Positions 34,427 to 46,713 of a stretch of DNA of 64,000 nucleotides are shown here, piece by piece; the stretch's first letter is position 1, and the number at the start of each line of letters is the position of its first letter. The stretch is from Desmodesmus armatus (taxonomy: Eukaryota; Chlorophyta; Chlorophyceae; Sphaeropleales; Scenedesmaceae): positions 558,001 to 622,000 of the forward strand of contig VIIQ02000025.1 in assembly GCA_007449985.2 (NCBI GenBank). The letters run 5' to 3'. The notes below the pieces were generated by a model that saw only the letters and a list, made by a program, of their open reading frames with translations, was not told the DNA's origin and did not search any database. The translations under genes and the position numbers were made by a program.

Positions 34427-37400
34427 CAGCGGCTGTGGTTAGAGTCACCACCAACTGAGGTGACGTGTGGCCCCAAGCAATGCCAGCAAGCCCGCCAAAG
34501 CGCTGTAAGATAAGCCACCTCGGCAACCAACATATAAATGGCAGTGCAAAGACAAATGAGGCTGCCACCTCATGTGCATGTGTTTCCCTCTCCCGGACCC
34601 ACCAACAGAATCAGGCAATCCATACATCAGAGGTGGGGAGGCGGCAAAGTTGTCACAAAAATGGTACACAACAGCAGAGCAGCACTTGTGCGTCTAGGCC
34701 CTGCAGTCAGCCACTCACATTCGCCGCTTGGCAGGGTGCCAGTCATGTGGATCTGCTCAGGCCACGGTCCAGCAAACTTGCCCGACACCAGCAGCGGCTG
34801 CCCCACAAACACGTCAGGGATGGGGTCAGGGAACAGCTGAAGGTGACTCAGGCCTGGCACGCTCAGCTGCACATCAGACAGGATGGGCAGCGCGGCCGCA
34901 TGCAGCATCTGCTCCATGGTGGCCTGGATGGCGTGAGCGCGGAACGCAACATCGTTCATGCCGCGGCCGATCGCTGCAGCAAAAGCACGACAACAGGGGC
35001 AAAGGCAGGATGGCGCAGACCACACAAGGTTGGCCAGGATCCACAGCCTCGTAGACGTTCAACTTTTGCCACCATATGATTAAGCTCCAGCGACTCGGTG
35101 GCACTGCAGTCAGCACTACCTCAAAAACACTACCTCCAAAACACTCCTGCAAGCTGTTGAGAGCGTCACATGTGCTGTTGGTGAACAAGTCCCCTTCTGC
35201 AATCAGATGCCAGCACAGCACCTGAGCATGCTTTGTTGTGGGTGCAGGCAAACTGCCAGGCTGCCTGGCTGACACAATAGGGACACCGTGCTGGCAGGTC
35301 CTGCCAGCTGCAGCCCCCATACCTGCCAGGCGCTTCAGGAAGTAGTGGTTGCAGTAGGGCCCAATGCCAAAGGTGAAAATACGTGGGGCCAGCATCTTCT
35401 TGGGGTTGCTGATGGCACTGAGCGGCTGCGCGATGCTGCTGCCGTTGCTGTGCCACTCGCTCGCGGCGGCGGTCGAGATGTAGGCGCTGTCCTGTGTGAC
35501 CCCGCTGCCAGGCTGGCCCATGCCTGCGTCGATGAGCTGGTTGTGCTTCAGTGGCAGCGGGGCGGGCTTGTCCATGCCCAGGCCCACCAGCTGCCCTGCA
35601 TCCACCACTGCAGTGGCAATGACAGAGCCACAAACACAATCAGGTAAACGTTTTCCTTACATGATAAGCTGTGCAAGGTTTGATGCTCATGCTGCTTCAC
35701 ACCCATGCTTTGACTGCATCAGATGCATGATGCTCTTCAGCCTATAACCCCTTATCAGTCCAAGTGTTTAGACACTGAGCATGATGGCTGAAGATTTGTG
35801 CTGAGCACCCCAAGTGCTGGCTGTAGGCTGTCAGCAGGTCATGATGCGCCCGTCCATGTTGCAAGGTCAAACACCGGCCCAGCCAAACCATGTAGTGGTG
35901 TCGTGCAGTGTGGTGTTCAGTTGATGCTGCTAGGGAGCCTGCAGCTGGAGGAGCAGCTGATACTTGCATACAGATGCTGGTTGGCTGTCTACTGTCAGGC
36001 TGGACATAACATAGGGCAAACCCCACGCGCCTGTGTTGCTTGCAAGCCAGGCACATCTACAAGAAAACACCATTGGCGCTGCTGACTCACTCTTGTGTCC
36101 TGCATCCACTGTGATGAGTGGGACAGCCCCAGCGTCTGGGGTGCCCTTCAGCAGGTTGTCTGTTGTCCTGCAGATCTCACGCTCGTTGTCAACGCAACCT
36201 GCAGGCCAACCAGGCCAAAAAGACACACCATGCAACGGTCAGCACACAAGCTGTTGTGAGGCTACGCTGCACATGCCCTTGAGAGCAGCTCCAAGTCCAC
36301 ACTTTGGCATGAATATGCAGGGCTGGGTGTTGATGGCTGCTACGGTTGCAGGGAAGGGACAGCTTGCTCAGCTGCAGGGTGGCTACCAACAATCCAACAA
36401 GAACATCTTTTTGACCACCCGTTTGTTGTCTGCCCAACCAAGAAGGGTCATTTTCCCACACAGCCCTGCCTCAGCATATTCCCCACACAGTGAGCCCCCA
36501 GCTGCCTCACCGTCTGTCAGCAGGAACACCAGCGGCAGCCTGATCTCGTCAGCACGTGACGGTGCGTTGCGCAGCATGCGCAGGGCCTGCTGCAGCGGGG
36601 TCTTGATGTCTGTGGTACCGCGTGCGCTGATGTCATCGTTGACCCACATCATGCAGGTGCGGATGCTCTCAGGTGTGGCGTACACCAGCTGGTCTGTGGC
36701 AGCAGAGGAGTCAACACCACAGGCAGTGACAGGACCGGATAGTAAGATTAACAGTTACAGTTACAGAAATTGGGCACGGCGAAACCGTGCAACCCACAAG
36801 GGAGCCAGAGGCTCATGGATTAAGCAAGATCCCATTTCAACAGCAGCACGTTCCAGGCAAGGCCCATGTCTGTGAGCACATGTGAGAGGTGTTATTCATG
36901 TAAGACCTGTGGCTGTAGACCCAGTTTGTCCCACTACCAAAATGCAAGCTGGGTGCAAAACTGGACTCCTATGTTTGGAAAAAGATTTTGCCTTACCTGA
37001 CCACCACTGCTGATCATGGTCAAAGGCCACCACGCCAAAGCGGTCGCCCACATCCAGCTTCAGCAGCCCCGTCAGCAGCGCAGCCTTAGCATAGCGCATG
37101 GGCTCGCCTGCACACAGCGCACAGCAGCTCAATCAGCATGTGCTTGCACCCCCCGGTGGGGTTGACTTAGCAGCGGAGAAGCAAGGCACTGCAAACAGGT
37201 CACTCACAGCACCTAGACTCCACAGCAACTGACAGCATGCATAAATTGACAGCACAGCACAGCACACCAATAGGCCCACAACTGTCTAAGGATCCCACAT
37301 GGCTCTCACAGAAAAGCAGGCAGCACTGCTGCTGTGCCACGTGGCTGCTGAACTGTGGGCACTAGATGCCTCCGCCCACCTGTCATGGACCCGGAACGGT

Positions 37401-40400
37401 CAAACACAAAGATGATGTCGCGGGGGAAGCACACGCTCGACTCAGGGCCAGGAGGCATCACACTCAGTGCAAAGGTGCCCAGTGCATCGCCAGCCTCTGG
37501 TGCTGGGGGCTCGATCTGCACCACTGCAGTGATGCTGTCACGCCACACACCGTACTGCACCAGCAGGTCGCACTGGGGCCAGGCCTGCGGGGCAGGGAAG
37601 CAACGCAGCAGCAGTCAGGCACCCAGAAACGCCATCCAGCTTCTGGTCAGCGTCGACCCACCCACGGTTGGTGCCAGGACATTTTGTGTCATGGTACATG
37701 CTTCAGGCGCTGGCACTCCTTCTAATATGGTAGGCTGCTTGGGGCTTTGTGACAAGCGAGCAGACGACCTGCTGAGTCATCCCATTGCACAGAACACCGC
37801 GGCACAGAGCCGCTCACCCAGCACAGCACATCACAGCACAGCACATCACGTCCAACGCAACGCTCACCTCGTCTGGGCCGTTGTCCACCTCGAAGTTGAC
37901 GCTGCCTGGTCCCCTGCTCTCAGCCTTGCGGGGGTAGTTCACCATGAGGTCAACATCCTCACCCAGGGCTACAGGGCATGAAACAGCAAGCAAACCACGC
38001 AGCAGCAGCAACGTCAAACAATCACGCATGACCCGCCCATTACTTTGCATCGCCAATCACGGCACGGGCCAACCTGGCACGATGGCAGCGACCTGCTTTA
38101 ACATGTCTGGGTGCTCCGGTTGCCGTGGCGAGAGCCCATCAAAGGTGTGATATATATTTCCAAGGTGCAAGCCTCTGTGTGTGAAGCCTTCAAGGAGGAT
38201 GCAGGAGGGTGAGCCAGCAACTACACCCGACACACCTACTGACACCAACAGCTACATCATGGCCCGCACCTGTGTCAATGGCCACGGATGCCTCCAGCAC
38301 CGCCTTCACGTGCACACCCTGGGGCAGGCACTCCTGCACACAACAACAACAGCACACCCAGGTGGTCAGCACCTGCACAGGCATTTTGATGCTGTTGAGG
38401 CGCTAAGCGCAAGCGGCAAAACAAAAAAAGCGCAAGCGCTGCACGCGCACACGCAGCGCCAGACCAGCAGGTACCCGTGCTGTCTTGCGCGCAAGACTGC
38501 TATTCTTTTGTGGCGAGACAAGACGGCGTGGCGTCTTGAACCGCTCCCTTTGACTGCACAACACCGCGCGTGCACACAGTTGTTGTGCACAAAAGCCCCA
38601 GCAGTGGTCTCACCTTGGGAACCACCGTGGGCAGCTCCAGCACGTATCGTCCGTTGACGGTGTCAAAGTGCATTGGGTGGAAATACTTCACCCTCACCTC
38701 ATAGCGGTCACCAGGGGCAGCTGCAGCACAAACACAGGACGCCACAGCGCATGCCCATATCAAGACAGGTTACAGCGCATGCTTAGCCTGACAGCACAGG
38801 CAACTTGGCTGTGCTGCTATGACAACGTGAAACTGCCTGTTGATCAAACCGCCTGATGACTTGAACACATGCAAGCTGTACTCTCACAGGTGAACCCAAA
38901 GGATCAGGGGTATCAAGCGTAAGCAGAGCGGCCATATGCATCTGAGTGTGTGGCAAGAAGCGCTTAAGACTGTGGACAACACGCCTGAGGCGGAGCCCAC
39001 TGCTGTTACACTGCCCTCCTGTGTCCACTGATGCCTGTGTCACTCACTGTTGGTGATGGGCAGCATGAACAGCTCAGGGTCCAGCTTGCTAGAGGGGTCG
39101 TCAGGGTTGTCACCCATCATGGCTGCAGGACAAGCACAGCACAGCACAGCACGCCGCACGTCAACAGGGACTTGTTTTGAAACCGATCAGTGCTTGCATT
39201 GAGCGAGCAGGTTGCCAGGCACCGTCCTGACCTGGCTGCCACATTTGATCGGCAGCTGGCGACCAAAACTGACTCAAACACACATATAAGCAGACCACAA
39301 AGCTGAGCTCCACAGGTGCGTTGCGTACCGCTGCGCTTGCCGCCATACTTGCGGAAGTCCTCGATAGGCACCACCATGGTTGTCTGCACCGTTGGGCGCA
39401 CCGCGTTGTTGATGGTGATCTCAGTGATGGTGGTGTCGGTCGTCTTGGGCAGGAAGAACACGCACGGCATGTCTGGCCAGGTCTGCAGGTAGTGACAGGG
39501 GGTGATTGTACAGGGCAGGCGAGAAATGTAAGGGCAGGGGAAGGCATGAGTAAGGAAATGGGAGGGGAAGATACAACACCAAGAGAGAGCTTGTGCAGAC
39601 GATGACAGAGCTAAGGGCCACCAACACTCCGCGTGCAAGGAGTTGGCCTGGCAGGGTAGGCAACACTTGTAGTTCAACTTTTACATATGCCCCAGCCGGT
39701 GGGATTTAGTCTCAGCAGACCGGCCAGGGCAGCACGAACACAACAGTCTGACTGAGTCCATGAACCCCCACAGCTGCCCCCTCAACACACAGAGAACCTA
39801 CCAGGGACACACAGCTGCCTTTTCAATACACACCGAACCAACCAAGGCACACCCATCGAGACCAACCAGGGACACCAACCAAGGCACACAACCACAATCA
39901 GCAGCCCTATCACCACAGCACACCATCCCACACAGTTGAGTGGTGCCAAACAATCATAACACCCCAAACCCTGATCTTAACCATACTAAAACCCTCAACC
40001 CTGCTCTCAACCCTGGACCCACCGGTGGGAACTGGCAGACCAGCAGCAGGTCCACGAAGGCCTGGCTGATGTGGCACTGCACGCTGTACTGCAGCAGGGA
40101 GGTCTCCAGGGGAACTGCCTGGGGCACTGTGTTGGGCCCCAGGCCCCTGCCGCTGTTGACCAGGCACACCATGGGGCAGGTGCACAGCAGCTTGTCACCC
40201 AGCTTGGGCCTGAACTGCAGCAGGTTGGCGCGGTCACCCATGGCACCCACATCCTCTGCAGCAGCATCTGCGAGGGCAACGGGGAAGGCAGAGAGCGGCG
40301 GAAGGCAAACAGAAGACAGCCAGCAAGTAAAAGGTCAGGAAGTTGCAGGGCATCACATGCGGTAGGCCTCCCTGCCAACGAGCCCATATGAGGGGCGCAA

Positions 40401-41293
40401 CAGTTGACACTTTACACTCATGCGGCAGCACCAGGGGTGCCTGGAAACACCAACTGTTCCAGCTGTGGGACCAGTCCCACACCATGCGCTGCTGCCTCAA
40501 CTGACACGCAGCACAATCTGCAGCAAAGCCCCAGTTGCTGCACCTGCTGCTGGGCACCTGCACAGGCCAGCTACAGTGATCACAGCTCCTCAATCAGTCA
40601 GCCCGTTTTACTGCTGGCGAAGCTCCCCAGCCTCCCCACCTGCCATCCTCTTCGCCTGCTCGTGTGCAGCAGCAGAGTCCATGCCCACCAGCACACCGTG
40701 AGGCCCAACCACAGGGCCCCCCACAGATGACATGGGGCCGTGGTAGGGCAGGGGCTGGGACCCCACTGGTGCCATAGCCGGGTAGGACGACACGTTGGCA
40801 TAGGGCATGCCGCTACCTGGCTGGCCGTTCATCTGAGAGGCCATGCTGCCACTGAATGTGGAGGGGCCGTTGCTGGAGGGTACATGTGCTGAGTCTGGCC
40901 TGAGCTGCTGCTCATGTAGCCTCCTGCACCCCCGTAGGAGCTGCTGCTAGGGGCATATCCCCCGCTGCCGGGCTGTGCTGGCACCAGGGGTCCTGTTGAC
41001 ATCATTCCGTGGGTGTGGAAGGGGGATGCGGCCATGCTGCCTGCCCCTGCGACCGGTGTGCTGGCCATGTTGCCGCTGCCTGGGTTGTTGATGCTGCTGT
41101 AGGTTGCAGGGGAGGCTCCGCTGCCTACTGACTGGTCAGCGGTGTTAGTGGCTGTGGCATAGGAGGACACTGGGCCGCTGCTAGAGCCACCACCTGCCGA
41201 CATGTTCTGGCTGGGAGGGCCGTTCATTGGCTGCATGTGCTGCTGCTGATTGGGCACACCGCCGGAGTAAGGGTCTGGCTGGAGGTGAGACAT
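33273..41293 (-). CDS. VIT and von Willebrand factor A domain protein, copy 2 (intact MIDAS)
   Basis: Paralogue of the gene at 21302-29602 with the same order of parts. Exon 1 runs from about 41293 (MSHLQPDPYSGG) to 40640 and is Ser/Gly/Pro-rich; its two halves are in different frames near 40870, so either one base is missing or translation starts at the ATG at 40844. The VIT domain begins in exon 40255-40023 (LLCTCPMVCLVNSG, YSVQCHISQAFVDLLL), continues at 39480-39310 (VFFLPKTTDTTITEITINN) and about 38720-38620 (GDRYEVRVKYFHPMHFD, YVLELPTVVP). The VWA domain has FPRDIIFVFDRSGSMTG (MIDAS codons 37401-37387), DRFGVVAFD near 37020, GTTDIKTPLQQAL and LPLVFLLTDG near 36500, and VPLITVDAGHK near 36100. 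Then RIFTFGIGPYCNHYFLKRLAG near 35340, PIPDVFVGQPLLVSG near 34800, NIPVANFTVTVG near 33810, a hydrophobic segment and a tail with about ten Cys, ending in TGA at 33273. Metal-dependent ligand binding is plausible. Confidence 0.83.
34389..34424. repeat. (CAG)12 microsatellite
   Basis: Twelve uninterrupted CAG units lie in an intron of VIT/VWA copy 2, reading as CTG on the gene's sense strand. They are followed by an interrupted CAC-AGC stretch. Length variation between strains is likely. Confidence 0.95.
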
Positions 41294-42630
41294 CCTGTTG
41301 GGTATGCAACAGCAGGACAAGGGGAGGCCAAGATGCATGTGTTCAAATGTGATGTGCAAGTTTCAAGCTGATGCAACCAGGGAGCTGCTGTGGGGGCAAA
41401 CAGGGGTTTTCCAGCTTTGGCACGATCGCGGGTGCTAGGGGAAGGGGGGCAGCTGTGCATATGCAATAGACCCCCCCCCCCCAATAGAAGGGTAGCGTGG
41501 CTTGATGTGTGCTGCAGCATTACACAGACTGCTGCCAACTGAGGTGTGCTGCAAGCTGCTGGTATTGCTGTGGCTGGGGACAGCGTACAACAACTCCGCC
41601 CTCACCTGAGCACGATGTCCTGGAACCTGCTGGGGCTGTGCTACTGCTGAACCTGCTGTGCTACTGCTGAACCTGGTCCGGGGCAGCAAGTACTGCAACC
41701 GATTGATTCTGCTGCTGATGATCTACTGTGCTGTCAAGAGAGGCAACTGCTCCACGACGGACAGCCCCTAGCCGGCCAACTGCAGGTCCCGCATCGCTGC
41801 AAGCACATGATGGGGCAGCGGGTGACACACGGCATATGCAAAGGATGAGGCCACAAACATGCTTATATCCCAGCAACAAGACAGTTGCTGGACAGTCGAG
41901 TGCCATTGCAGAAGGCCGCTGGCAGGTCACACAAGAAAGGGGCTGCATGAGCCTGGCAGCAACACTGCTTGAGGTGAGAGAGGGAGAAGAGGGGGCGTAG
42001 GCACAAAGTATGGCCTGCAGAAGCATCAGACTTGGACCAGGTGTGCTGCTACATGGCCAGGAGCAGACGATGGGGCTGCAGCATCATGGGACCAGACAAG
42101 GTGGAAAGACCTTGTGCTGCTGTGGCCCAGCGCCGTCCGCCGGATCACATAGCACGCCCCCACACGTTGGTGATGTTTCATCAAACAACCTGAGGCTGTT
42201 GCCTGCGCCTGCGTGCGCGCCCTGGCGTGCAATGAGTGGCCCATCTACTGACCTGCAAGTCGCTGGCCAACGTAGAAGCTTGCAATCAAGGCACGTTTGG
42301 CGCCAGGCACCTACGATCGGGTTCTGAAATGGCTGAACACGAACTGCGAGCGGTGTCGTTTCGAAAGGAGGATTCCCTACTCAGCAGATTATCCAGAGTT
42401 GCGCAGGAATGAGCGCATTCACTGCACCACAGCTGATCATAGCCTCTGTGCTGCGTTGGCCAGCCGCTTGTCACCACTTGCCCAACAGGTATGTGTGTGA
42501 CCTCAGTAAGTGTGAGGAAACCGCTAAACATCTCAATCTCAACAGGCAAGCACGGACAGGGGCATGTTTTCCTATTGCCTATCACTGTCTGTGGTCTTTT
42601 ACCTGCTGAACACACCAGCAAAACCACAAA
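41294..42630. other. Intergenic region between divergent genes (VIT/VWA copy 2 and CreA)
   Basis: The flanking genes point away from each other, so both promoters should lie here. A C12 run at 41471-41482 is the only striking element. An intron-acceptor-like CCCAACAG just upstream of the ATG at 41293 suggests that VIT/VWA copy 2 has an untranslated or additional coding exon in this stretch. No other gene is recognised. Confidence 0.4.
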
Positions 42631-45600
42631 ATGATGCAGCTTTCCAAAGTGACGGTGCCAAGCACGTCAAGGACACCTCACACGTGCCGCCAGCAAGCAT
42701 TCAGCAGCTGCAGCAGGGGCAAGGTGCATTGCAGTGCGCTTCCTGGCAATTCACAAAAGCATGCGTCCATGCTGGCAGCTGGCTTAGCGGCAACGCTGTT
42801 GCTCACCCCAGGTGTGCACAAGTCAACGCAACTGCACGAGATTGCGGCTGCAACTACTGCCACTAGGTCAAACCCCATCCACTATTGCCAGTGCTGTAGA
42901 TTGAATGCACTGACAAAGTCATCAGTGCAGTGGGACTACGGACAGGGTTGCAGGGTGTGAGAAATGCATGGTGTCCCTGGGTGCTCCAAATACATTTGGG
43001 CCACAAGTGGTCCGTTGCCGTTGTCCTTTGTCTCCTGCGCAGGCTCTGCTTTTGCTAGAGAGAAGATTGGCGAGTTCCAGGTGTGCACATTCAGGTCGAT
43101 GCCGTATGGCTGCATCAAAGGCTCGTGCCGGGGGGGGGGGGGGGTCCATCCCTGACCTGCAGAGGCGGGTCCGCTGAGCTGTAGGCTGTCCATGCAACAA
43201 AGGGGGGGGGGCTGCAGCTTGTGTGTAGCTTTACTTATTGCCCGAGCCATGCAGTTTGCTGAGTCCTCAGCGCTTGCCTGCATGCCAGCCAGCATCCACA
43301 ACTAGGCAGCTGCTGCAACAGCACCCGAACAGCAGCCACTGTGGGTCGGGGGCCCACCCACTCCTTGACACCATATTCACAAGGGAGGTCCTTGCAAGCG
43401 CAAGGAGTGCTTGCCAAGTGCCCGCCGCGCAGTCACCATGGTGCATGCACGCCACAACCGCAGTGGGCCAACAGCATGGCGGGCCCCCACCAGGACTGTG
43501 CTCACCCCAGCTGACCAGGCTCCCTAACCCAGCAGCCGTGCATAAGTGCAGCCTTTCTCAGTCTGTGTAGGGCTGTTTTAGACAGGTCCGTCACGTGTTG
43601 ACAGCTGCAGCCTCGTGTGCATAAGACGTCTGAGCAGTCAATAATGAGAGTTTGGTGCCAGCAGAGCTTGTGCCTGCCGTGTGCTGCCCTGCTTTGTGTG
43701 CCCTCAGGCCTCAGGGTTCCTGTTCAAGGATAATGTGGAGGTCAATGCCTTGGACGACCCTGAGGGTGAGAGGGTGGTGCTTGTGGGAATGCCTGCGTGA
43801 TGGGGGCACAGAACACTGATTATGCTGGAGGCAACACGGCCTGCAGTCGGGGTCCGCAGGGCATGTGCTTGCCGTTCCAACACCTGCAGCTGGCGGCTTG
43901 TGCGGTGAACCACTGCCGAGTGCGCTCAGCCCCCTCAATGGACAGGGTTGCAGAACCTGGTCCTGCCACAGGATGCTGGCTGTTTCCACAGAGCATCACC
44001 AATGCAGGCAACTGCCCTACACAGCTGAGAGGCATTGGACCAGCGTTCTGAATCGACTGTGGTGGAGCCATGATCTGTAGCTGCGGGCTGCGCACCCATG
44101 ACACTGCTGCTTGTCTGCGCAGTCCCTGGCGTTACAATCTACTTCAGTGACTTCAAGCGCTCACTGGTGGACAAGCTGCAAAAGGTGGGCGCCCTGTTGT
44201 TTGGTGGAGGGCAAAGGTGCATCAAGCAGTCTTGGGCTGTGTGAAGTCATTGCTGATCTGGCCGGTGGCATACACATGTGGCGGTACACCCAGGGGAAGT
44301 TGCTCTGAAGTGACGGCAGCTTGGCACCTGGCTGCATTGCCCACAAGCCTCACCCAGGAGGGTGTGTTCACAAGTGGTCAATATCTTGAGCCTGAGGTTT
44401 GCTGGCTAGTGTTGCAGATGGGGTTTTGTCTCCAAGTTTCTGCGCCATGCTGAGCGAGGTGTCACTGTGTCTGTCATGTGTTGGTGCAGGATTTCTTCTC
44501 GGAGCCAAGTCAGGCAAGAGCGGGATGTGTGTGGGGGCTTGGAAGGGAGGCCAGGGAGAGCAAGTGGCCGGGACATGTGCAGCATGTCCTTGGTTGAGAG
44601 CGCCAGCCGGGGAGCTGGACCCTACAAACCTTGTTGCGAATGAAACTCACTGTCCTCACAGCATCACCCAGCAGTGCAATCTTGCACAATCGACACATCC
44701 CAGCATGGCATGCACCTGTGGGCTGCAGCTCATGCGGCGACAACTGGCACAGGGTTGGTTACAAGTGAACATGCAAAGCTTGCATGAAACATGTACATGG
44801 ACAAGTCGTGTGTCAGTACATCCCACGCTGTGAACCTGACAGCCTGTCGCTGCCTGTGTTGTGCCTTCATTTGCAGGCTTCCTTGACGTGCTCCATTGCA
44901 GCAGATGCCACCATCAATAACGTGGCCAATCTGGGCGGCATCGAGGGCAAGGAGGTGCGTATCTGGCGGAAGGGGAGGGCATAGGTACTGCTCATGTTGT
45001 GGTAGCAGACCGGAAGGTTGAGCTTGTGTCGTATGTACAGCCCTGCCTGCCCCAGCTGTCGCTGGCAGGGTGTTCGTCACTGCCACTAGCAGCAGCACTT
45101 TGCCCTGAGTGCTGCTCTCAAGCTGGTGCTCTCTGTGCTGATGCAGATGTTCAGTGAAAAGAAGGGACTCAGCATATTCAAGGACAAGGTGGGTGTGGAG
45201 GGGTTGGCCAGCATAGAGTGTGTAACGACCTGTTAGCATTCTCTCACTTTCTGTGTTCAAGTCTGGCATGGCACGCTTGCAGGCAAGCCTGCTGGTGTGA
45301 GGTTCCCATGTCATCTATGAGCTGCATGCAGTTGTTGCTTCATGGTATGGTTGTGCTCTGCTAGTAGCTGAGCTGGTACCACACCAGCTGTGTTTGTTTG
45401 ACTGGAAGGTTTGGCATTGTTTCCTTGCTACCCAGATGGGACCAGCATGTAAGCGCTGACTAGTGGCTGCAAGATGGCTGAGCTTCCTTGGCAAAAGGGC
45501 TCTCACTGGGAGGTGGCACTTCTACTGCTGCTGCTGCTGCTACTGCTGCTGCAGACGCTGCGAGTGAGGCGGATCTACGACCCCACCAGGCAGTCCCTGG

Positions 45601-46240
45601 TGTATGTGGCGTACAGCACACGCCTGTCCTCAGCAGCGGTGAGCCTCAAGCTATCTTGTTGTTGTTTGAAATCCAAGTGCCTCTCCTTTTTTACGCCACA
45701 TTGCTTCTTTTCACAGCACGCCCATGCTGGGGCTAGGTCAGGAAAGCAGCCTGCAGCAGGTCTTCCTCCGGTATGGGCCGTCGGTGGTTTCCTTTAGGAT
45801 CAAGGCGATGCACCAGACACATCCCTCTACTATGACGGCAGCTGCCCAATGGTGTGCCTGTACATGACATGGGGTTGGCGTGTGCTGGCAGGGCGTGTAA
45901 GGTTGAGCAACCCTTGGGTTTTGCTTATGTTGCTGATGTTGCTGGCTTGCAGGACGACGGTAATGTGTCCAGCGGCCGCTACAGGTGAGGCTGTCGCCAT
46001 GCCAGCAGGCCTTTTGTAGGTGTGCCGATAATTCCTGAGCAGCGACAACCAATGTATGTGCGAGCTTTTTGACACGTGTGGCGAACATGATTTGTGTAGC
46101 ACCAGCCTGGCAACACCAGAGCCTGCAACCCCCTTGTTTTGCGCCGCAGGACTTCTATCTGCGCGCTGAAGCTCCCAGTGGTTGCGGCGGCGCCTGCTGT
46201 GGCCAGTGAGGCTGTGGAGGCTGCGGCAGCACTGCAGTGA
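42631..46240 (+). CDS. creA: CreA-family protein with plastid-lumen presequence
   Basis: Ten exons join in phase to 229 residues: 42631-42811, 43043-43080, 43708-43765, 44123-44184, 44490-44513, 44877-44954, 45147-45188, 45555-45638, 45953-45984, 46150-46240. The mature part matches bacterial CreA: EKIGEFQASGFLFKDN, NALDDPEVPGVTIYFSDFKR, SIAADATINNVANLGG, MFSEKKGLSIFKDK, TLRVRRIYDPTRQSLVYVAY (E. coli CreA has [20 protein letters not shown]). CreA is a small periplasmic protein of unknown biochemical role. The first 60 residues are Ser/Thr/Arg/Lys-rich and lack acidic residues, like a chloroplast transit peptide, followed by a hydrophobic core (MLAAGLAATLLLTPG) and an SAFA|RE site, so thylakoid-lumen delivery is inferred. 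Exon 5 is only 24 nt (DFFSEPSQ) and is followed by a GC-AG intron. ATG codons at 42631 and 42634 are both possible starts. Confidence 0.92.
43130..43211. repeat. G15 and G10 homopolymer tracts in CreA intron 2
   Basis: A run of 15 G (43130-43144) and one of 10 G (43202-43211) lie 57 bp apart in intron 2 of the CreA gene on the sense strand. In RNA such runs can form quadruplexes or affect splicing; they are also weak points for sequencing. Confidence 0.85.
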
Positions 46241-46713
46241 CAGCAGGGTGACAGAGTGTTTCTCAGCACCAGGGCGGTCAGCCACGTAGATGAGAGAGAG
46301 GTGGCCACGGCCGGGTGTCTGCAGTGTTTGTGAGAAAGTCAGGACAGGTTGTCTTGAAGGGCTTGTATGTGACAGGTGTGGTCAAGGTCCAAGGGTCTGA
46401 AAAAAAGTGTGGTGGCAGCACCCTGACTCTCCAGCGCCAGGGAAGTTTTGTTCTTGAACGATCCAAGAAAGTACTCATTTGCGTTCGTAAATCATCACGC
46501 GCTCGTTGTGAATCATTCATTCCGGACTCCAGCATTCCACCAATCTTTGTCGCTTTCGTTCCAGCAGGTTGGCTGTTGTCAAACGGAAGATCTTGCATCA
46601 CGCTTGGTGTCCAAGGGAACGAAGGGAGCGTGACGCACCATCGGACACAGACATGATTTCGTTCTTCCTCTCCTACGTCGATGGTTACCATATAAGACAG
46701 TAGACGTGCAATA
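46241..46713. other. Intergenic region between CreA and MAF1 (same strand)
   Basis: This 0.47-kb stretch must hold the CreA transcript end and the MAF1 promoter. It is less repetitive and more A/T-rich near the MAF1 start (ACCATATAAGACAG at about 46688, a possible TATA-like box 20 bp before the ATG). No TGTAA was found, so the CreA poly(A) site is not identified. Confidence 0.4.
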
